Below, piece after piece: positions 5,676 to 5,760 of a stretch of 5,760 bases of DNA; within the stretch, counting starts at the first letter, position 1, and each line of letters opens with the position of its first letter. The translations under genes were made by a program, and so were the position numbers. Below the pieces are notes generated by a model, which searched no databases, was not told the origin of the DNA, and saw nothing but the letters and a program-made list of their open reading frames with translations. Source of the DNA: Paracoccaceae bacterium (GTDB lineage: Bacteria; Pseudomonadota; Alphaproteobacteria; Rhodobacterales; Rhodobacteraceae); contig RFUP01000164.1 of NCBI GenBank assembly GCA_009922885.1, forward strand, positions 1-5,760, read 5' to 3'.

Positions 5676-5760
5676 TTAGAGGGGGTAGCGGATCACCATG
5701 CCATCGAAGGCGGGGGTGATATGGCCGGGTGTTTCGGCGTCGAGCGTCGCGTAATCGAGA
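5676..5760 (-). CDS. C-terminal 27 codons of an unidentified gene
   Basis: On the minus strand an open frame enters from the right edge and ends at TAA (5678-5676). It encodes LDYATLDAETPGHITPAFDG followed by MVIRYPL. The peptide has no stop until the TAA, uses ordinary codons, and stands 15 bases before the ribosome-bound start of the AEC permease, so it is credible as the end of a real gene of the same operon. I do not recognise the family from this tail. A partner enzyme for the permease or amidase would fit, but that is inference from position alone. Confidence 0.6.
   Translation of the reverse strand, partial: LDYATLDAETPGHITPAFDGMVIRYPL

Overview
The window looks like chromosomal DNA of an alphaproteobacterium, most likely a member of the Rhodobacteraceae (Roseobacter group). 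This rests on moderately high G+C, strong GGAGG-type ribosome binding sites, and three protein types that I recall from that family: a SPOR protein with a Pro/Ala-rich linker, a degenerate M48-like protein, and a uracil phosphoribosyltransferase with ATGNS in its PRPP loop. It is an assignment from protein character, not from a marker gene.

Layout. One partial gene enters from the left on the + strand (2-673), a probable catalytically dead relative of M48 metalloproteases. It converges, with only 14 bases between stop codons, on a leftward series of genes that fills the rest of the window. In their reading order (right to left) these are: the last 27 codons of an unidentified gene (5676-5760), an AEC-family permease (4725-5660), an amidase resembling 6-aminohexanoate-cyclic-dimer hydrolase (3219-4655), a 305-base non-coding gap, upp (2275-2913), and a secreted SPOR-domain protein (688-2181).

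How the genes work together. The partial gene, permease and amidase are closely spaced (15 and 69 bases) and probably form one transcription unit that brings in and hydrolyses an organic acid or amide; the real substrate is not visible. upp is a pyrimidine-salvage gene with its own leader and probably its own promoter in the 305-base gap. The SPOR protein is a periplasmic, probably septal, peptidoglycan-binding protein and may be read through from upp or from its own promoter.

No mobile element, CRISPR array, tRNA or rRNA was seen, and I found no convincing new multi-gene system. The points most worth a second look are non-coding: a 22-base tandem repeat and further short duplications upstream of upp, small hairpins overlapping or preceding Shine-Dalgarno sequences at three genes, a 12-base perfect palindrome between upp and the SPOR gene, and two mutually exclusive hairpins between the convergent stops. 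The long antisense reading frames over the amidase and SPOR genes are judged to be shadows of GC-rich coding DNA.
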